Positions 25,943-34,823 of a stretch of 64,000 nt of DNA are shown here, one piece after another. This stretch comes from Cyanobium sp. CH-040. Its GTDB lineage: Bacteria; Cyanobacteriota; Cyanobacteriia; PCC-6307; Cyanobiaceae. The notes under the pieces are model-generated. The model saw only the letters and a list, made by a program, of their open reading frames with translations. It searched no databases and was not told where the DNA came from. Positions within the stretch are counted from its first letter, which is position 1, and each line of letters opens with the position of its first letter. The DNA lies in assembly GCF_024346135.1 (NCBI RefSeq), contig NZ_JAGQCJ010000008.1:62001-126000 (forward strand). Direction: 5' to 3'. The translations under genes were made by a program, and so were the position numbers.

Positions 25943-27253
25943 CTAGGGCCGGAAGCGGGGGGTCACCAGCAGGGCCAGCCGGCGGCCGACACGGTTGCCG
26001 ATGCGCACGGCCGCCAGGCGCCGGCCGATGTTCCTGTTCTCGGGGCGCTGCAGCTGGGCGATCTCCAGCAGCCGGGCGGCCTCGTCGTAGTCGCGCCGGC
26101 GGATGGCTGCCTCCGCCCCCCGGCGCAGCTGGTTGCTGGAGAGGTCTGCGGCGTTGACCATGTAGCCCGGATGGATCAGGTCCTTGGGTGGCCGAGGAGG
26201 CTGCGCCCTGAGCTCCTGCAGCGCCTCCAGCAGGTTCCGGGGGGAGAAGTGCGGGTCGTACCCCACCCAGTGCAGCCAGTCGGGATCGGCACCGGGGCCT
26301 GCGGCCAGGCTGTCGATGTCGGCGGCCCGGGCGAAGTGGCGCAGCAGGCCCGAGCCGGCGAAGAACGGGGTGCCGAGGTCGTGGCGCAGGCCGAAATCGG
26401 CCATCACCAGCGGTTTGCAGCCCAGGTCGAGGGCATCGAAGAAGGCGGTGGAGGACACCGTGGCCAGCAGCCTGCCGCTTTGCAGCAGTTCCGCCAGGGG
26501 GGCGTCGCTGATGCGCAGGTTGGGCGGGAGGCCGCCCAGGGTCTCCTCCACCGTCTCGGTGATGTGGGTGGTCACGGCATGGAAGGTGCGCTCGTGGGGG
26601 GCCACCCGCGGTCTGATCAGCACCTCCCAGTCGGGGGATCGCCGCGCCAGGGCCGCCAGGATGCGCACCAGCCGCCGCCGTTCATGGTCGGCCGCCGGGA
26701 TCACCACCTGTTCGGCGAACACGAGTTGGTCGGCGCGTTCGACCCCTGGCTCGGCCGCCCGCTGGCGTCCCAGGCCGGTGAGCACGCAGCGCTGACCCGC
26801 GAACGGGGTGTGGCGCAGCATCAGCTCCAGGCGGGCCTGGTCGCGGGGCCCGTTGAGGCAGATCAGGTCGTAGCCCAGCCGCCAGGCGATCGCCTCCTCG
26901 AAGCGCTCCAGCACCACCCCGTTGAATCCGCAGAACAGGGGCCGCAGGGGTCGGTCCAGCTGGCGGCGGCTGTCGCGGTACACGCTGCGGAACTCGGCCA
27001 GCTTGCTGCCGGTGAGGTAGACGCCGATGGCGTCGAAGCCGTCGAGCCGGGGATCCGCCAGCAGCTGCCGCAGGGACAGCTGCCACACGGGGCCGATCCT
27101 GCTCAGGGCTTCGATCACGCTGGCGGGGGTGCCGTCGCGCGGCACTGCGTTCACGGTCACCCGCAGCCGCTGCTCATCGGCGAAGCGGGCCAGGGCCTGA
27201 CAGGCCAGCAGCTGGCTGTCGCTGTCGGCCACCAGCAGGAGGGACAGGCTCAT
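25943..27253 (-). CDS. Putative glycosyltransferase, tandem paralogue C
   Basis: 436 residues from ATG 27253 (ATGA overlap with the upstream gene); the open frame continues further but only inside that gene. It begins SLSLLLVADSDSQLLACQAL. It shares with its two upstream neighbours the segment 'RLGYDLICLNGP' and a later 'LLATVSSTAFFDALDLGCKPLVMADFG' with 'GTPFFAGSGLLRHF'. This matches proteins I recall being called putative glycosyltransferase (DUF6716) next to neu genes in marine picocyanobacteria. The late Ser-Ser-Thr and Gly-rich pieces look like the nucleotide-sugar side of a GT-B fold. The C-terminal 60 residues have a TPR-like pattern (RRRDYDEAARLLEIAQLQRP). Possibly a sialyltransferase-like enzyme. 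Confidence 0.65.
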   Translation of the reverse strand: MSLSLLLVADSDSQLLACQALARFADEQRLRVTVNAVPRDGTPASVIEALSRIGPVWQLSLRQLLADPRLDGFDAIGVYLTGSKLAEFRSVYRDSRRQLDRPLRPLFCGFNGVVLERFEEAIAWRLGYDLICLNGPRDQARLELMLRHTPFAGQRCVLTGLGRQRAAEPGVERADQLVFAEQVVIPAADHERRRLVRILAALARRSPDWEVLIRPRVAPHERTFHAVTTHITETVEETLGGLPPNLRISDAPLAELLQSGRLLATVSSTAFFDALDLGCKPLVMADFGLRHDLGTPFFAGSGLLRHFARAADIDSLAAGPGADPDWLHWVGYDPHFSPRNLLEALQELRAQPPRPPKDLIHPGYMVNAADLSSNQLRRGAEAAIRRRDYDEAARLLEIAQLQRPENRNIGRRLAAVRIGNRVGRRLALLVTPRFRP

Positions 27254-28299
27254 CGTCTCAGCCCGCCCAGACGCCGCAGGAGCCGCTGGGGGCCGTCGGC
27301 GATCGTCCAGCCCAGCCCCGCCAGCCAGCCCGGATTGGCCCGTGGCGAGCTCAGCAGCTCCTCCAGCGGCAGACAGTCGGCCAACTGGCGCATCAGGCCG
27401 CAGCCGAAGAAGAGGGGGCCGTCGAAGTCGGTGCGGATGCCGTAGTCGGCCACCACCGCGGCGGGCTTGCCCCACACCATGGCGCTCAACAGCCAGGGCG
27501 AGCTGATCCCCACGCAGGCCCAGGCCAGCATCAGGTTCAGCGTCAGGTCGTCACGGCGTCCGATCTGGAGGTTGGCCGGCCGCTCGGTATCGAGGCCGTG
27601 ATGCCAGGCCAGGGCGGTCTCGTCCCACTCCTCCGGGTCCGCAGACAGGGGGTAGTCGGGCTGGAGGCGCACCGTCCAGTCCGGGGCCGCCAGCGCCAGG
27701 CTCCTGAGGCGGCGGTACAGGAGCGCCTTGTCCTTGGCGCCTGCCGGCACCGCCTCCTGCTCCAGCACCACCAGCAGCGGCTCCCGGCTCACCGTCGTGC
27801 CGATCGGTTCGATCGGCAGCCCCCACAGGCCGATGGGCTCATGGGCCTGGGCGGCGTGGGGGGTGCCCCGGATCAGCCAGCCCAGCTCCTCCACCTGCAC
27901 CGGGCCCTGCAGGCAGATCAGGTCGTAGCCCAGCCGCGGCAGCAGGTCGGCGCTGAGGGCATCGCCCACCAGCGGCAGCGGCGGCCCGGTGAACAGGGGG
28001 CAGGCGGGTCTGCCGCGCAGCCGTTCCGCCTGCCGCCGCACCTCCAGGAACGGTTGCAGAGTTTGGGGTTCCACGAACACGCCCGCCGCATCCACGTGGT
28101 CAAGGAGCTCGCTGGCGGCGGCGGCGAGCGGCTCCAGCGCCAGCGTCGGGGCGTCAGGCGGGCTGGCGGCTCCGTGTTCGTGCGCCAGTGTCGGCGCCGC
28201 GATCAGGGTCACTTCCGCGCCCGCAGCCTGCAGCTGCCGGCCCAGCAGCCGGCAGGCCTCCAGCGCCCCCGGAGTGTCGCTGATCAGGGCCAGCCTCAT
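27250..28299 (-). CDS. Putative glycosyltransferase, tandem paralogue B
   Basis: 349 residues from ATG 28299, chosen because it overlaps the upstream stop as ATGA and begins MRLALISDTPGALEACRLL. Shared family pieces are RLGYDLICLQGP near 125, LLVVLEQEAVPAG, and ACVGISSPWLLSAMVWGKPAAVVADYG, where paralogues have SSTAFF or SSTAAM. 'DFDGPLFFGCGLMRQL' corresponds to 'GTPFFAGSGLL' in paralogue C. The 'SSTA' serine-threonine pair is replaced here by SSPW, so this copy may be altered in activity. It sits between two copies with overlapping codons on both sides and is thus always made with them. Confidence 0.6.
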   Translation of the reverse strand: MRLALISDTPGALEACRLLGRQLQAAGAEVTLIAAPTLAHEHGAASPPDAPTLALEPLAAAASELLDHVDAAGVFVEPQTLQPFLEVRRQAERLRGRPACPLFTGPPLPLVGDALSADLLPRLGYDLICLQGPVQVEELGWLIRGTPHAAQAHEPIGLWGLPIEPIGTTVSREPLLVVLEQEAVPAGAKDKALLYRRLRSLALAAPDWTVRLQPDYPLSADPEEWDETALAWHHGLDTERPANLQIGRRDDLTLNLMLAWACVGISSPWLLSAMVWGKPAAVVADYGIRTDFDGPLFFGCGLMRQLADCLPLEELLSSPRANPGWLAGLGWTIADGPQRLLRRLGGLRR

Positions 28300-29585
28300 C
28301 GTCCCTTCAGCAGCCGCTCCATCCCCCACAGGCCCACCAGGGCCCGGCGGATGCGCCGCAGCAGATCCAGTCCGCGATGGCTGGGCTTCTGGCGTGAGTG
28401 GGCTCCGGCCGAACTGAGCATGCGGCGGCCGCCGCGGGCCAGGGCGTACTTCTGCCAGGCCGTGCTGCCCCAGCCGGCAGGCCCCTGGCGGTTGGCGTCG
28501 CCAGGAACCCGCGGCGATTCCAGGCGTGCGGCCAGTGCGGCCACGAACCGCTGGGCACCCTCGGGGCAGTAGCCGTGGCCGTGCAGCCAGCCCTCGTCGT
28601 GGCAGGGGCTGAAGGGATCCCTCAGGATCGCGTCGAAATCGCGCAGGGCGCCGGAGTCGAGAAAATAGTGATTGCCGAGGGTTTCATTGACGCCCAGGTC
28701 GGCGACGATGCGGGTGCTCACCCCCAGGGCCATCGCCTCCATGGCGGCGGTGGACGACACGGTGATGGCGCAGGCGCAGCGCTGCAGCAGCGCCAGGCTG
28801 GGCTTGTGGCTGACGCGCAGGTTGGGCACCCTGCGGCTGATCTTCTCCACCCGGCGGGCCATCTCGCCGTGGTGCCGGTGCAGGGTCGCCTCGATGCTGG
28901 AGGTGCGGGGCTTGAAGATCACCGGATGCTCCGGCCAGGCACGGGCCAGATCCGCCAGCCGGCGGCAGAGGTATCGGCGCTGCAGCGGATTGTCCGGCAC
29001 GGAGGGCTGCTCGAAGAACACGATCGCTCCCTGATCCGGTGTCTGCTGGCGCGGCCGCAGCGGCCACAGGATCGGCAGGCCCGTGACCAGGGCATTCCCA
29101 GGATCCAGTCCCAGGGCCCGGCAGCCCCGCTCGAACAGATGGGCGTCCAGCTCCGCGTTCAGGCAGAGCAGGTCCACACCGGAGCGATCCATCATTCCCT
29201 CCAGCTGGTGGCGGAAGAGAATGCCGGGGTAGGCGCTCACCAGCAGCGGCCGGCGCGGCTGATCGGCCCACGCCGCCTGCAGCAGCAGCTGGGTCTCGCG
29301 GGTGCGGCGTCCATCCAGGCCCAGCACCAGCGCGTCCAGGGTCGCCAGTTCGCCCAGCAGGGTGCCGAGCTGCCTCCAGAGGTGCTGCCGGATGGGGTTG
29401 CGGGGCGCGATGCGGCGAATCTCCAGCACCTGACGGCGCGAGAGTTTCCGACCCGGCAGCTCCAGCAGATGAAGGGTGGTTTCGGCACCGTCGCGCCGGG
29501 ACACCTCCAGCAGGTTCATGGCCGTCTTGCCGAAGGAGTCGAAACAGGCCAGGGCGGCGATGCGTTTGTCCTGCAGCAGGCTCAC
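28296..29585 (-). CDS. Putative glycosyltransferase, tandem paralogue A
   Basis: 429 residues from GTG 29585, which forms GTGA with the neuA stop; the longer open frame lies inside neuA. It starts VSLLQDKRIAALACFDSFGKTAMNLL. Family pieces: SGVDLLCLNAELDAHLF, ALVTGLPILWPL, IVFFEQPSVPDNPLQRRYL, VIFKPRTSSIEATLH, CACAITVSSTAAMEAMALGVSTRIVADLGVN and 'HYFLDSGAL'. The order of motifs (nucleotide-sugar-binding C-terminal half with SST and a conserved Asp-Leu-Gly) suggests a GT-B enzyme. Its place directly after neuA makes a CMP-nonulosonic acid transferase a reasonable guess. The basic C-terminal tail (about 385-429) may bind membrane. Confidence 0.65.
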   Translation of the reverse strand: MSLLQDKRIAALACFDSFGKTAMNLLEVSRRDGAETTLHLLELPGRKLSRRQVLEIRRIAPRNPIRQHLWRQLGTLLGELATLDALVLGLDGRRTRETQLLLQAAWADQPRRPLLVSAYPGILFRHQLEGMMDRSGVDLLCLNAELDAHLFERGCRALGLDPGNALVTGLPILWPLRPRQQTPDQGAIVFFEQPSVPDNPLQRRYLCRRLADLARAWPEHPVIFKPRTSSIEATLHRHHGEMARRVEKISRRVPNLRVSHKPSLALLQRCACAITVSSTAAMEAMALGVSTRIVADLGVNETLGNHYFLDSGALRDFDAILRDPFSPCHDEGWLHGHGYCPEGAQRFVAALAARLESPRVPGDANRQGPAGWGSTAWQKYALARGGRRMLSSAGAHSRQKPSHRGLDLLRRIRRALVGLWGMERLLKGR

Positions 29586-30334
29586 GGCGTCGACTCCATG
29601 GCGCTGGCTGGCGCTCCCGGATCCAGCAGCGGAGCCAGCTGGCGGCACAGGGCCAGATCGGCGGCGGTGTCGATTTCCGGCGCCGGCGCCTCGATCGGCA
29701 CCGGCAGGGTGGGAGCCACGAAGCGGGTGCCGTGCTCAAGAAAGGACTGGGTGCGGATCGCGTAGATCGCTCCGGTCTCCAGGTAGGTGGGAGGCAGATC
29801 CTGCCGGCGCGCGCGGGGGCGGCTGGGGTCGTGGTTCACCCCGACGCCGTGCCCCTCGCCGTCCAGGCCCCAGAGAAAGCCATGCCAGGGCGTCACGCTG
29901 AAGGCCATGGCGGCATCGCTGGTCTGCAGGGCCCGCACAACCGCATCGATCTGTTCAGGGCGGGTGAACGGGGAGGTGCACTGCAGGAACACGAAGATGG
30001 CCGGCAGCGGTCCCCGTCCGGCCAGGGTCTGCAGGGCATGCAGCAGGGCCTGCTCCGATGAGGCCGTGTCGCCGGACAGCTCAGCGGGCCGTTGCAGCCA
30101 GCCCGCCCCTTCGCGCTCAGCCATGGCGCCGATGGCGGCATCATCGCTGCTCACCCAGACGGCGCCGATGGCGTGCGCCCGGCGGGCGGCCCGCACGCTG
30201 CGGGCCACCAGAGGCACGTCCCCCACGGGGCGCAGGTTCTTGCCGGGAACCCCCTTGGAGCCTCCCCGGGCCGGGATCAGCGCCAGCGGCGCCTGGGCGG
30301 GGTCGATGGCAGGCTCCCATGGCGTTGCGCTCAT
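29582..30334 (-). CDS. neuA: CMP-nonulosonic acid synthetase (acylneuraminate cytidylyltransferase)
   Basis: 250 residues from ATG 30334, which overlaps the stop of the small upstream gene (ATGA); a GTG two codons earlier is an alternative. LALIPARGGSKGVPGKNLRP near 19-38 is the CTP-binding signature of the family, followed by GDVPLVARSV, VWVSSDDAAI, FLQCTSPF near 118 and YLETGAIYAIRTQSFLEH. It activates a sialic-acid-like sugar with CTP. The sugar should come from the NeuB fusion encoded 4 kb downstream on the same strand. Length fits NeuA, PseF and LegF members; which nonulosonic acid is used cannot be told. Confidence 0.92.
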   Translation of the reverse strand: MSATPWEPAIDPAQAPLALIPARGGSKGVPGKNLRPVGDVPLVARSVRAARRAHAIGAVWVSSDDAAIGAMAEREGAGWLQRPAELSGDTASSEQALLHALQTLAGRGPLPAIFVFLQCTSPFTRPEQIDAVVRALQTSDAAMAFSVTPWHGFLWGLDGEGHGVGVNHDPSRPRARRQDLPPTYLETGAIYAIRTQSFLEHGTRFVAPTLPVPIEAPAPEIDTAADLALCRQLAPLLDPGAPASAMESTP

Positions 30335-30648
30335 GGCCACTCCGGTGCCTGCTCATGCAGGCCGGGCCTGAGGCGGCCATTGGCACCCAGCGGATACCAC
30401 CGCAACCGCCCGTTCAGACCTGCAGGGTCCGGCTCGGCGGCTTCAGCGTCCGACATTGCGGCCGCTGGCGGCAGGATGCCCTGTTGCAGACGCAGGATGG
30501 CCATCACCACCTTGCGAACCCGTCCCGCCGGCATGCCGATGTCGGCGGACACCGCGGAGCAGAGGCTGTCAATCGAGCTGTCGCTGGCCCCGTTGATCAG
30601 CACCCAGGCTTTCTCCTCGGCTTCGGGTGGGCCGAAGGTAGCAGCCAT
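30331..30648 (-). CDS. Small protein, possibly PqqD-like
   Basis: 105 residues from ATG 30648. The open frame continues upstream into the divergent kpsC region, where it is only an antisense reading. Residues about 13-58 (KAWVLINGASDSSIDSLCSA, then IGMPAGRVRKVVMAILRL) have the pattern of PqqD-type winged-helix proteins: aromatic and hydrophobic start, Gly-x(3)-Ser/Thr-Ile, a variable loop and a final helix with 'V..A...L...G'. In PqqD and RiPP leader-binding domains this fold binds peptides. The stop overlaps the neuA start, making it the first gene of a long operon. No cysteine or catalytic motif is seen. Function unknown; PqqD-like is tentative. Confidence 0.55.
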   Translation of the reverse strand: MAATFGPPEAEEKAWVLINGASDSSIDSLCSAVSADIGMPAGRVRKVVMAILRLQQGILPPAAAMSDAEAAEPDPAGLNGRLRWYPLGANGRLRPGLHEQAPEWP

Positions 30649-30712
30649 GCCGGTGCCGGTAACCTGAGCCCCCGCGACAGCCAGGCCCCCGGGTGCCAGG
30701 CGCCTTTTCCCC

Positions 30713-32722
30713 TTGGCCTCTCCTCGCCCCGCGGCCCGTCTGGGACTGCCGGCCGCCGGCATGCTGCGGCACGCCACGCTGCCGGCCCTGCTGGTCGAAC
30801 ACCGGCTGGTCACCGGAGCGGCCCGCTGCAGCTGCGAGTCCCTCGATGCCGTGCTGGCCTGGGGGCGCAAACCCAGTGCCCGGGTGGCTGAACGGCTGGC
30901 CCGGCGCCGCGGGCTGTCCCTCTGGCGCTGTGAAGACGCCTTTCTGCGGTCCCTGGCCCTGGGTGCGGACAGCGCTCCCCTGGGTCTGGTGCTCGATGAC
31001 GGCGGCATCTACTACGACGCCGCGGCGCCCAGCCGGCTGGAGCGCCTGATCGCCGGCCCCCATACCCCGGCGGAGCTCGGCCGGGCCGAAGCGATTCGGC
31101 GCCTGTGGCGTGAGCAGCGGGTGAGCAAGTACAACGGCGCCCGCGAGGCGTCCGCGCCACCGGAGCCCTTCGTGCTGGTGGTCGATCAGACCGCCGGGGA
31201 CCTCTCCATCGCCCTGGGTGGGGCCGGTCCCGTCAGCTTCCCGGCCATGCTCGCGGCCGCTCTCGCGCATCATCCCGGACGCACCGTGGTGGTCAAGACC
31301 CATCCGGATGTGGTGCGCGGGCGCAAGCGGGGCCATTTCCCGTCCAGCCTGCTGCAGGATCCCCGCATCCGGCTCGAGGCCAGCGGCGGCCATCCCACGG
31401 CGCTTCTCGAGCGCGCCGAGGCGGTGTACGTGGTCACCTCCCAGCTGGGCTTCGAAGCCCTGCTCTGGGGTCGCCCCGTGCACTGCTTCGGTATGCCCTT
31501 CTACGCCGGCTGGGGCCTCACCCACGACCACCTTCCCCGGCCGCCGCGGCGAGGACCGCGCGCGCTTGGGGATCTGATCCACGCCGCCCTGGTGGACTAT
31601 GCCGTCTACATCGATCCCCATCGGCACAAGGCCTGTGCCGTGGAGGAGCTGATCGGGGCCATCGGTCTGCAGCGGCGGCTGCGCACGCAGATGCCCGAGC
31701 GGATCGAGGCCTTCGGCTTCACCCCCTGGAAGCAGCGGGTGCTGCGCCGTTTCCTGGCGGGCAGCCGGCTTGGCTTCCGCTTTCCCTGGCAGCGGCCTGG
31801 CCGGGGCGCCGAGGCGGTGGCGATCTGGGGGCGCCGTGCCCGACCGTCGCTGTTGCGGGTGGTGGAGCGCCGCGGTCTGCCTCTGCTGCACGCGGAGGAC
31901 GGCTTTCTGCGCTCCGTCGGCCTGGGTGCCGATCTGATCGATCCCATTTCCTGGGTGATCGATCGGCGCGGGATCTACTACGACGCCGGCGCCCCCAGCG
32001 ATCTCGAGCAGCTGCTGAGCTCGGGAGCCTGGAGCGAGGGCCAGCTGGCCCGGGCCGGGCGGCTGCGCCGCCGGCTGGTGGAGGAGGCGATCACCAAATA
32101 CAACCTGCGCGCCTCGCCCTGGCGCCGTCCCGAGCGGGCCCGGCGGGTGGTGCTGGTGGTGGGCCAGGTGGAGTCGGATGCCTCGATCCGGCTGGGAGCA
32201 CCGGAGGTGCGCAGCAACCTGGGCCTGCTGCGGGCGGTGCGGGCCGCAGAGCCTGACGCGCACCTGATCTACAAGCCCCATCCCGACGTGGTGGCGGGTC
32301 TGTGCCGGCAGGGCACTGGGGAAGCTGTGGCAGGCGACTGGTGCGACGAGGTGCTGGTGGACGCCGCGATCCAGCAGCTCTTCACCCAGATCGACGCCCT
32401 GCACGTGCTCACGTCGATCGCCGGCTTCGAGGCACTGCTGCGTGGCCTGGAGGTGCACACCTGGGGGCTGCCCTTCTACGCCGGCTGGGGGCTGACGCAC
32501 GACCGTCTCCGTTGTGATCGCCGCGGCCGGCCACTGCCGCTCGACGCCCTGGTGCATGCGGCCCTGATCGACTACCCCCGCTATGTGAGCCGTCACAGCG
32601 GCCTGTTCATCGAGCCGGAGCAGGCGATCGACGAGCTGCTGGCCTGGCGGTCGGCCCCGCCCCGTGGCCTGAGCCTGCGGCAGCGCATCTTCCGCCACTG
32701 GGGCCGCCTGCGGCAGCGTTGA
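30713..32722 (+). CDS. kpsC: Capsule polysaccharide beta-Kdo transferase
   Basis: 669 residues, close to the usual 675 for KpsC. Two homologous halves are plain: 'CEDAFLRSLALGAD...GIYYDA' with 'FGMPFYAGWGLTHD' (about 80-270) and 'AEDGFLRSVGLGAD...GIYYDA' with 'WGLPFYAGWGLTHD' (about 390-600). In KpsC each half is a glycosyltransferase and together they add alternating beta-linked Kdo residues to the first Kdo placed by KpsS, giving the conserved lipid-linked oligo-Kdo of group 2 capsules. TTG 30713 is used; ATG 30761 is a possible shorter start. It is followed 55 bases later by the kpsS fusion, with which it should work at the inner face of the cytoplasmic membrane. Confidence 0.93.
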   Translation: MASPRPAARLGLPAAGMLRHATLPALLVEHRLVTGAARCSCESLDAVLAWGRKPSARVAERLARRRGLSLWRCEDAFLRSLALGADSAPLGLVLDDGGIYYDAAAPSRLERLIAGPHTPAELGRAEAIRRLWREQRVSKYNGAREASAPPEPFVLVVDQTAGDLSIALGGAGPVSFPAMLAAALAHHPGRTVVVKTHPDVVRGRKRGHFPSSLLQDPRIRLEASGGHPTALLERAEAVYVVTSQLGFEALLWGRPVHCFGMPFYAGWGLTHDHLPRPPRRGPRALGDLIHAALVDYAVYIDPHRHKACAVEELIGAIGLQRRLRTQMPERIEAFGFTPWKQRVLRRFLAGSRLGFRFPWQRPGRGAEAVAIWGRRARPSLLRVVERRGLPLLHAEDGFLRSVGLGADLIDPISWVIDRRGIYYDAGAPSDLEQLLSSGAWSEGQLARAGRLRRRLVEEAITKYNLRASPWRRPERARRVVLVVGQVESDASIRLGAPEVRSNLGLLRAVRAAEPDAHLIYKPHPDVVAGLCRQGTGEAVAGDWCDEVLVDAAIQQLFTQIDALHVLTSIAGFEALLRGLEVHTWGLPFYAGWGLTHDRLRCDRRGRPLPLDALVHAALIDYPRYVSRHSGLFIEPEQAIDELLAWRSAPPRGLSLRQRIFRHWGRLRQR

Positions 32723-32777
32723 TCGCCCGGGGGCGCGTGGCAAAGTTGGCACCGCCCCTGGCTCTCGGGACATCGCG

Positions 32778-34823
32778 TTGACCACGGAACGGGCACCGGC
32801 ACCGGCACCGGTGCAGCTGGTTCAGGTGCAGATCGACGGTCCGGTGCTGTTGCTGATGGGGCCGATCGGGGTGTTCTTCGCGCGCTTCTGCCGCTATCTG
32901 CGCGGCTGTGGCATCCCGGTCACGAAGGTGATGTTCCCGCTGCACGAGTTCGGCTTCCCGCGGGAGGTGCAGGTGCCCTTCCGCGGATCGATGGAGGCCT
33001 GGCGTCCGTTCCTGCGTCAGCTGCTGAGCGAGCGCCGCATCCGTCACATCTTCATGTACGGCGATTTCATCATTCCCCACCGCATCGCCATCGAGGAGGC
33101 GCAACGGGCCGGGGTCGAAGCCTGGGTGTTCGAGCTGGGCTACATCCGGCCCAACTACGTGACGCTGGAGCGGGATCGCGTCAATGCCCGCTCCAATCTC
33201 AACCGGCCGGTGGAGGACTACCGCAGCCTGCCGCCGGTGGACGCGCTGCCGCAGGGGAAACTCGATCCAGGCTGGCGCTGGCGCAAGCTCTGGAAGGCTC
33301 CCACCTTCATCCAGCACGCCTTCACCCGCTACCCCATCATCGAGGGCGAGCACAAGCTGCAGCCATCGCCCCGGTTTCTGTGGTGCCAGCTGCGCGGCAG
33401 CTGGCGCTACTGGCTCTACCGCTGGCAGGAGCGCTCCCTGAAGCGCCGCCTGCTGGAGCATCTCTCCTACTTTCTGGTGGTGTTGCAGGTGTCGAGCGAC
33501 TCCCAGGTGCAACTGGGCTCGCCCTACCGGGGCATGCACGATTTCATCGAGGATGTGATCTCATCCTTTGCCAGCCATGCCCATGCCTCCGATCACCTGG
33601 CGTTCAAGCACCATCCGCGGGACCGGGGCTACAACCACTACGGACGTCTGATCCAGCTGCTGGCGCAGCGGCACGGCGTCGCCGGGCGGGTGCACTACTT
33701 CCACGACGGAGCCCTGAGCCGCTTTCTGCGCACCTGCCGTGGTGTGGTCACCGTGAACAGCACCGTGGGCCTGCAGGCGCTCTACCACGCGGTGCCCACG
33801 AAGGTGATGGGCCACACCTTCTACAACCTCCCGGGGCTCACCGACCAGCAGCCCCTCGATCAATTCTGGCGCGATCCTCACACCAGTGACCGGCCGCTCT
33901 TCTATCGCTTCTACGACCACCTGGTGACCACCACCCAGGTGAACGGCAATTTCGATGCCGACTTTCCCTTCCGCACCACCTTCCCCATCGGCCCGGAGGC
34001 CCGTCGGCTGCCGCCCCGGCCCAGCCTGCCCAGTCCCGGACAGACGGCCCGGGTCAGTCCTCTGGCGCTGGTGGCACGGGTGGTGGCCCGGCTGGGATGG
34101 ACGGCAGTGATTTTCTTGACCTACGGCCTCCAGTTGCTTGCCCTCCTGCTCGGTCAGCGACGGCTCGCGGCCCAGTTGCTTGCGCTTGCCTCCCAGACGG
34201 CCCTGCGGGCCCTGGGGGTGCAGGTGGTTGTGGACGACAGCCATCCCAGCGAGCCTGCCGGTGTACCGCTTGTGCACATCTGCAACCACGACTGTCCCTT
34301 TGACGTTCTCGTGATTCAGGGGGTGTTGCGCATGCCCAGTCTCACCACTGCCTCGCTGCATCTGCCCCGTGTCTTGCCCTGGTTCTCGCTGTCGGCGACC
34401 AACGCCGGCTACGTGCTTCTGGACCATCGCAACGGCAGCTCCAGGCGCACGGCAGCCCTGCGGGCCTCGGCCCTGCTGGAGGAGCGCGGCGAGCTGATGA
34501 TCGTGCCCAGTGGCTCTCTGGTGACCCCGATCACCGAACGGGTCTCCGCCAGCCCGTGGGTGCTGGCCCGTCGCCATGGGGCCCGCATTGTGCCCTGGGT
34601 GTTCAGCTACCAGAACCTCGATGATGCCAAGGGGCCGCAGTACAGCCCCCTGGGTCTGTTGTCCCGACGCCTTGCGGCTCCCATGGGTACCATCCACTGC
34701 CGCAGGGGGCGTGCCAGTGACCTGAACCTGCCTGCTGATCCAACGGATCGTCAGGTGTTTCAGGATGCTGTGCGTTCTTACTACGCCGGCAGGACGTGTC
34801 TCAGGCAGCCAGCACAAGGCTGA
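32778..34823 (+). CDS. kpsS: KpsS-like Kdo transferase fused to a PlsC-like acyltransferase domain
   Basis: 681 residues, TTG start. Residues 15 to about 400 are KpsS-like: VLLLMGPIGVFFARFCRYL, FMYGDFIIPHR, WVFELGYIRPNYVTLE, HHPRDRGYNHY and VTVNSTVGLQAL, the last two being the hallmark of capsule Kdo transferases. A hydrophobic segment spans about 430-458. Residues 470-681 resemble lysophospholipid acyltransferases: HICNHDCPFD with H504 and D509 in H-x4-D spacing, VLLDHRNGSSRR and a weak third motif MIVPSGSLVTP near 575 where Glu of FPEGT is missing. KpsS places the first Kdo on (lyso)phosphatidylglycerol, so the extra domain may acylate that anchor. Its end overlaps fabF on the other strand by 23 bases. 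Confidence 0.88.
   Translation: MTTERAPAPAPVQLVQVQIDGPVLLLMGPIGVFFARFCRYLRGCGIPVTKVMFPLHEFGFPREVQVPFRGSMEAWRPFLRQLLSERRIRHIFMYGDFIIPHRIAIEEAQRAGVEAWVFELGYIRPNYVTLERDRVNARSNLNRPVEDYRSLPPVDALPQGKLDPGWRWRKLWKAPTFIQHAFTRYPIIEGEHKLQPSPRFLWCQLRGSWRYWLYRWQERSLKRRLLEHLSYFLVVLQVSSDSQVQLGSPYRGMHDFIEDVISSFASHAHASDHLAFKHHPRDRGYNHYGRLIQLLAQRHGVAGRVHYFHDGALSRFLRTCRGVVTVNSTVGLQALYHAVPTKVMGHTFYNLPGLTDQQPLDQFWRDPHTSDRPLFYRFYDHLVTTTQVNGNFDADFPFRTTFPIGPEARRLPPRPSLPSPGQTARVSPLALVARVVARLGWTAVIFLTYGLQLLALLLGQRRLAAQLLALASQTALRALGVQVVVDDSHPSEPAGVPLVHICNHDCPFDVLVIQGVLRMPSLTTASLHLPRVLPWFSLSATNAGYVLLDHRNGSSRRTAALRASALLEERGELMIVPSGSLVTPITERVSASPWVLARRHGARIVPWVFSYQNLDDAKGPQYSPLGLLSRRLAAPMGTIHCRRGRASDLNLPADPTDRQVFQDAVRSYYAGRTCLRQPAQG

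Noticed and set aside
30569-32785. 738-residue minus-strand open frame over kpsC
   Set aside because: Antisense shadow; kpsC has two recognisable Kdo-transferase halves.
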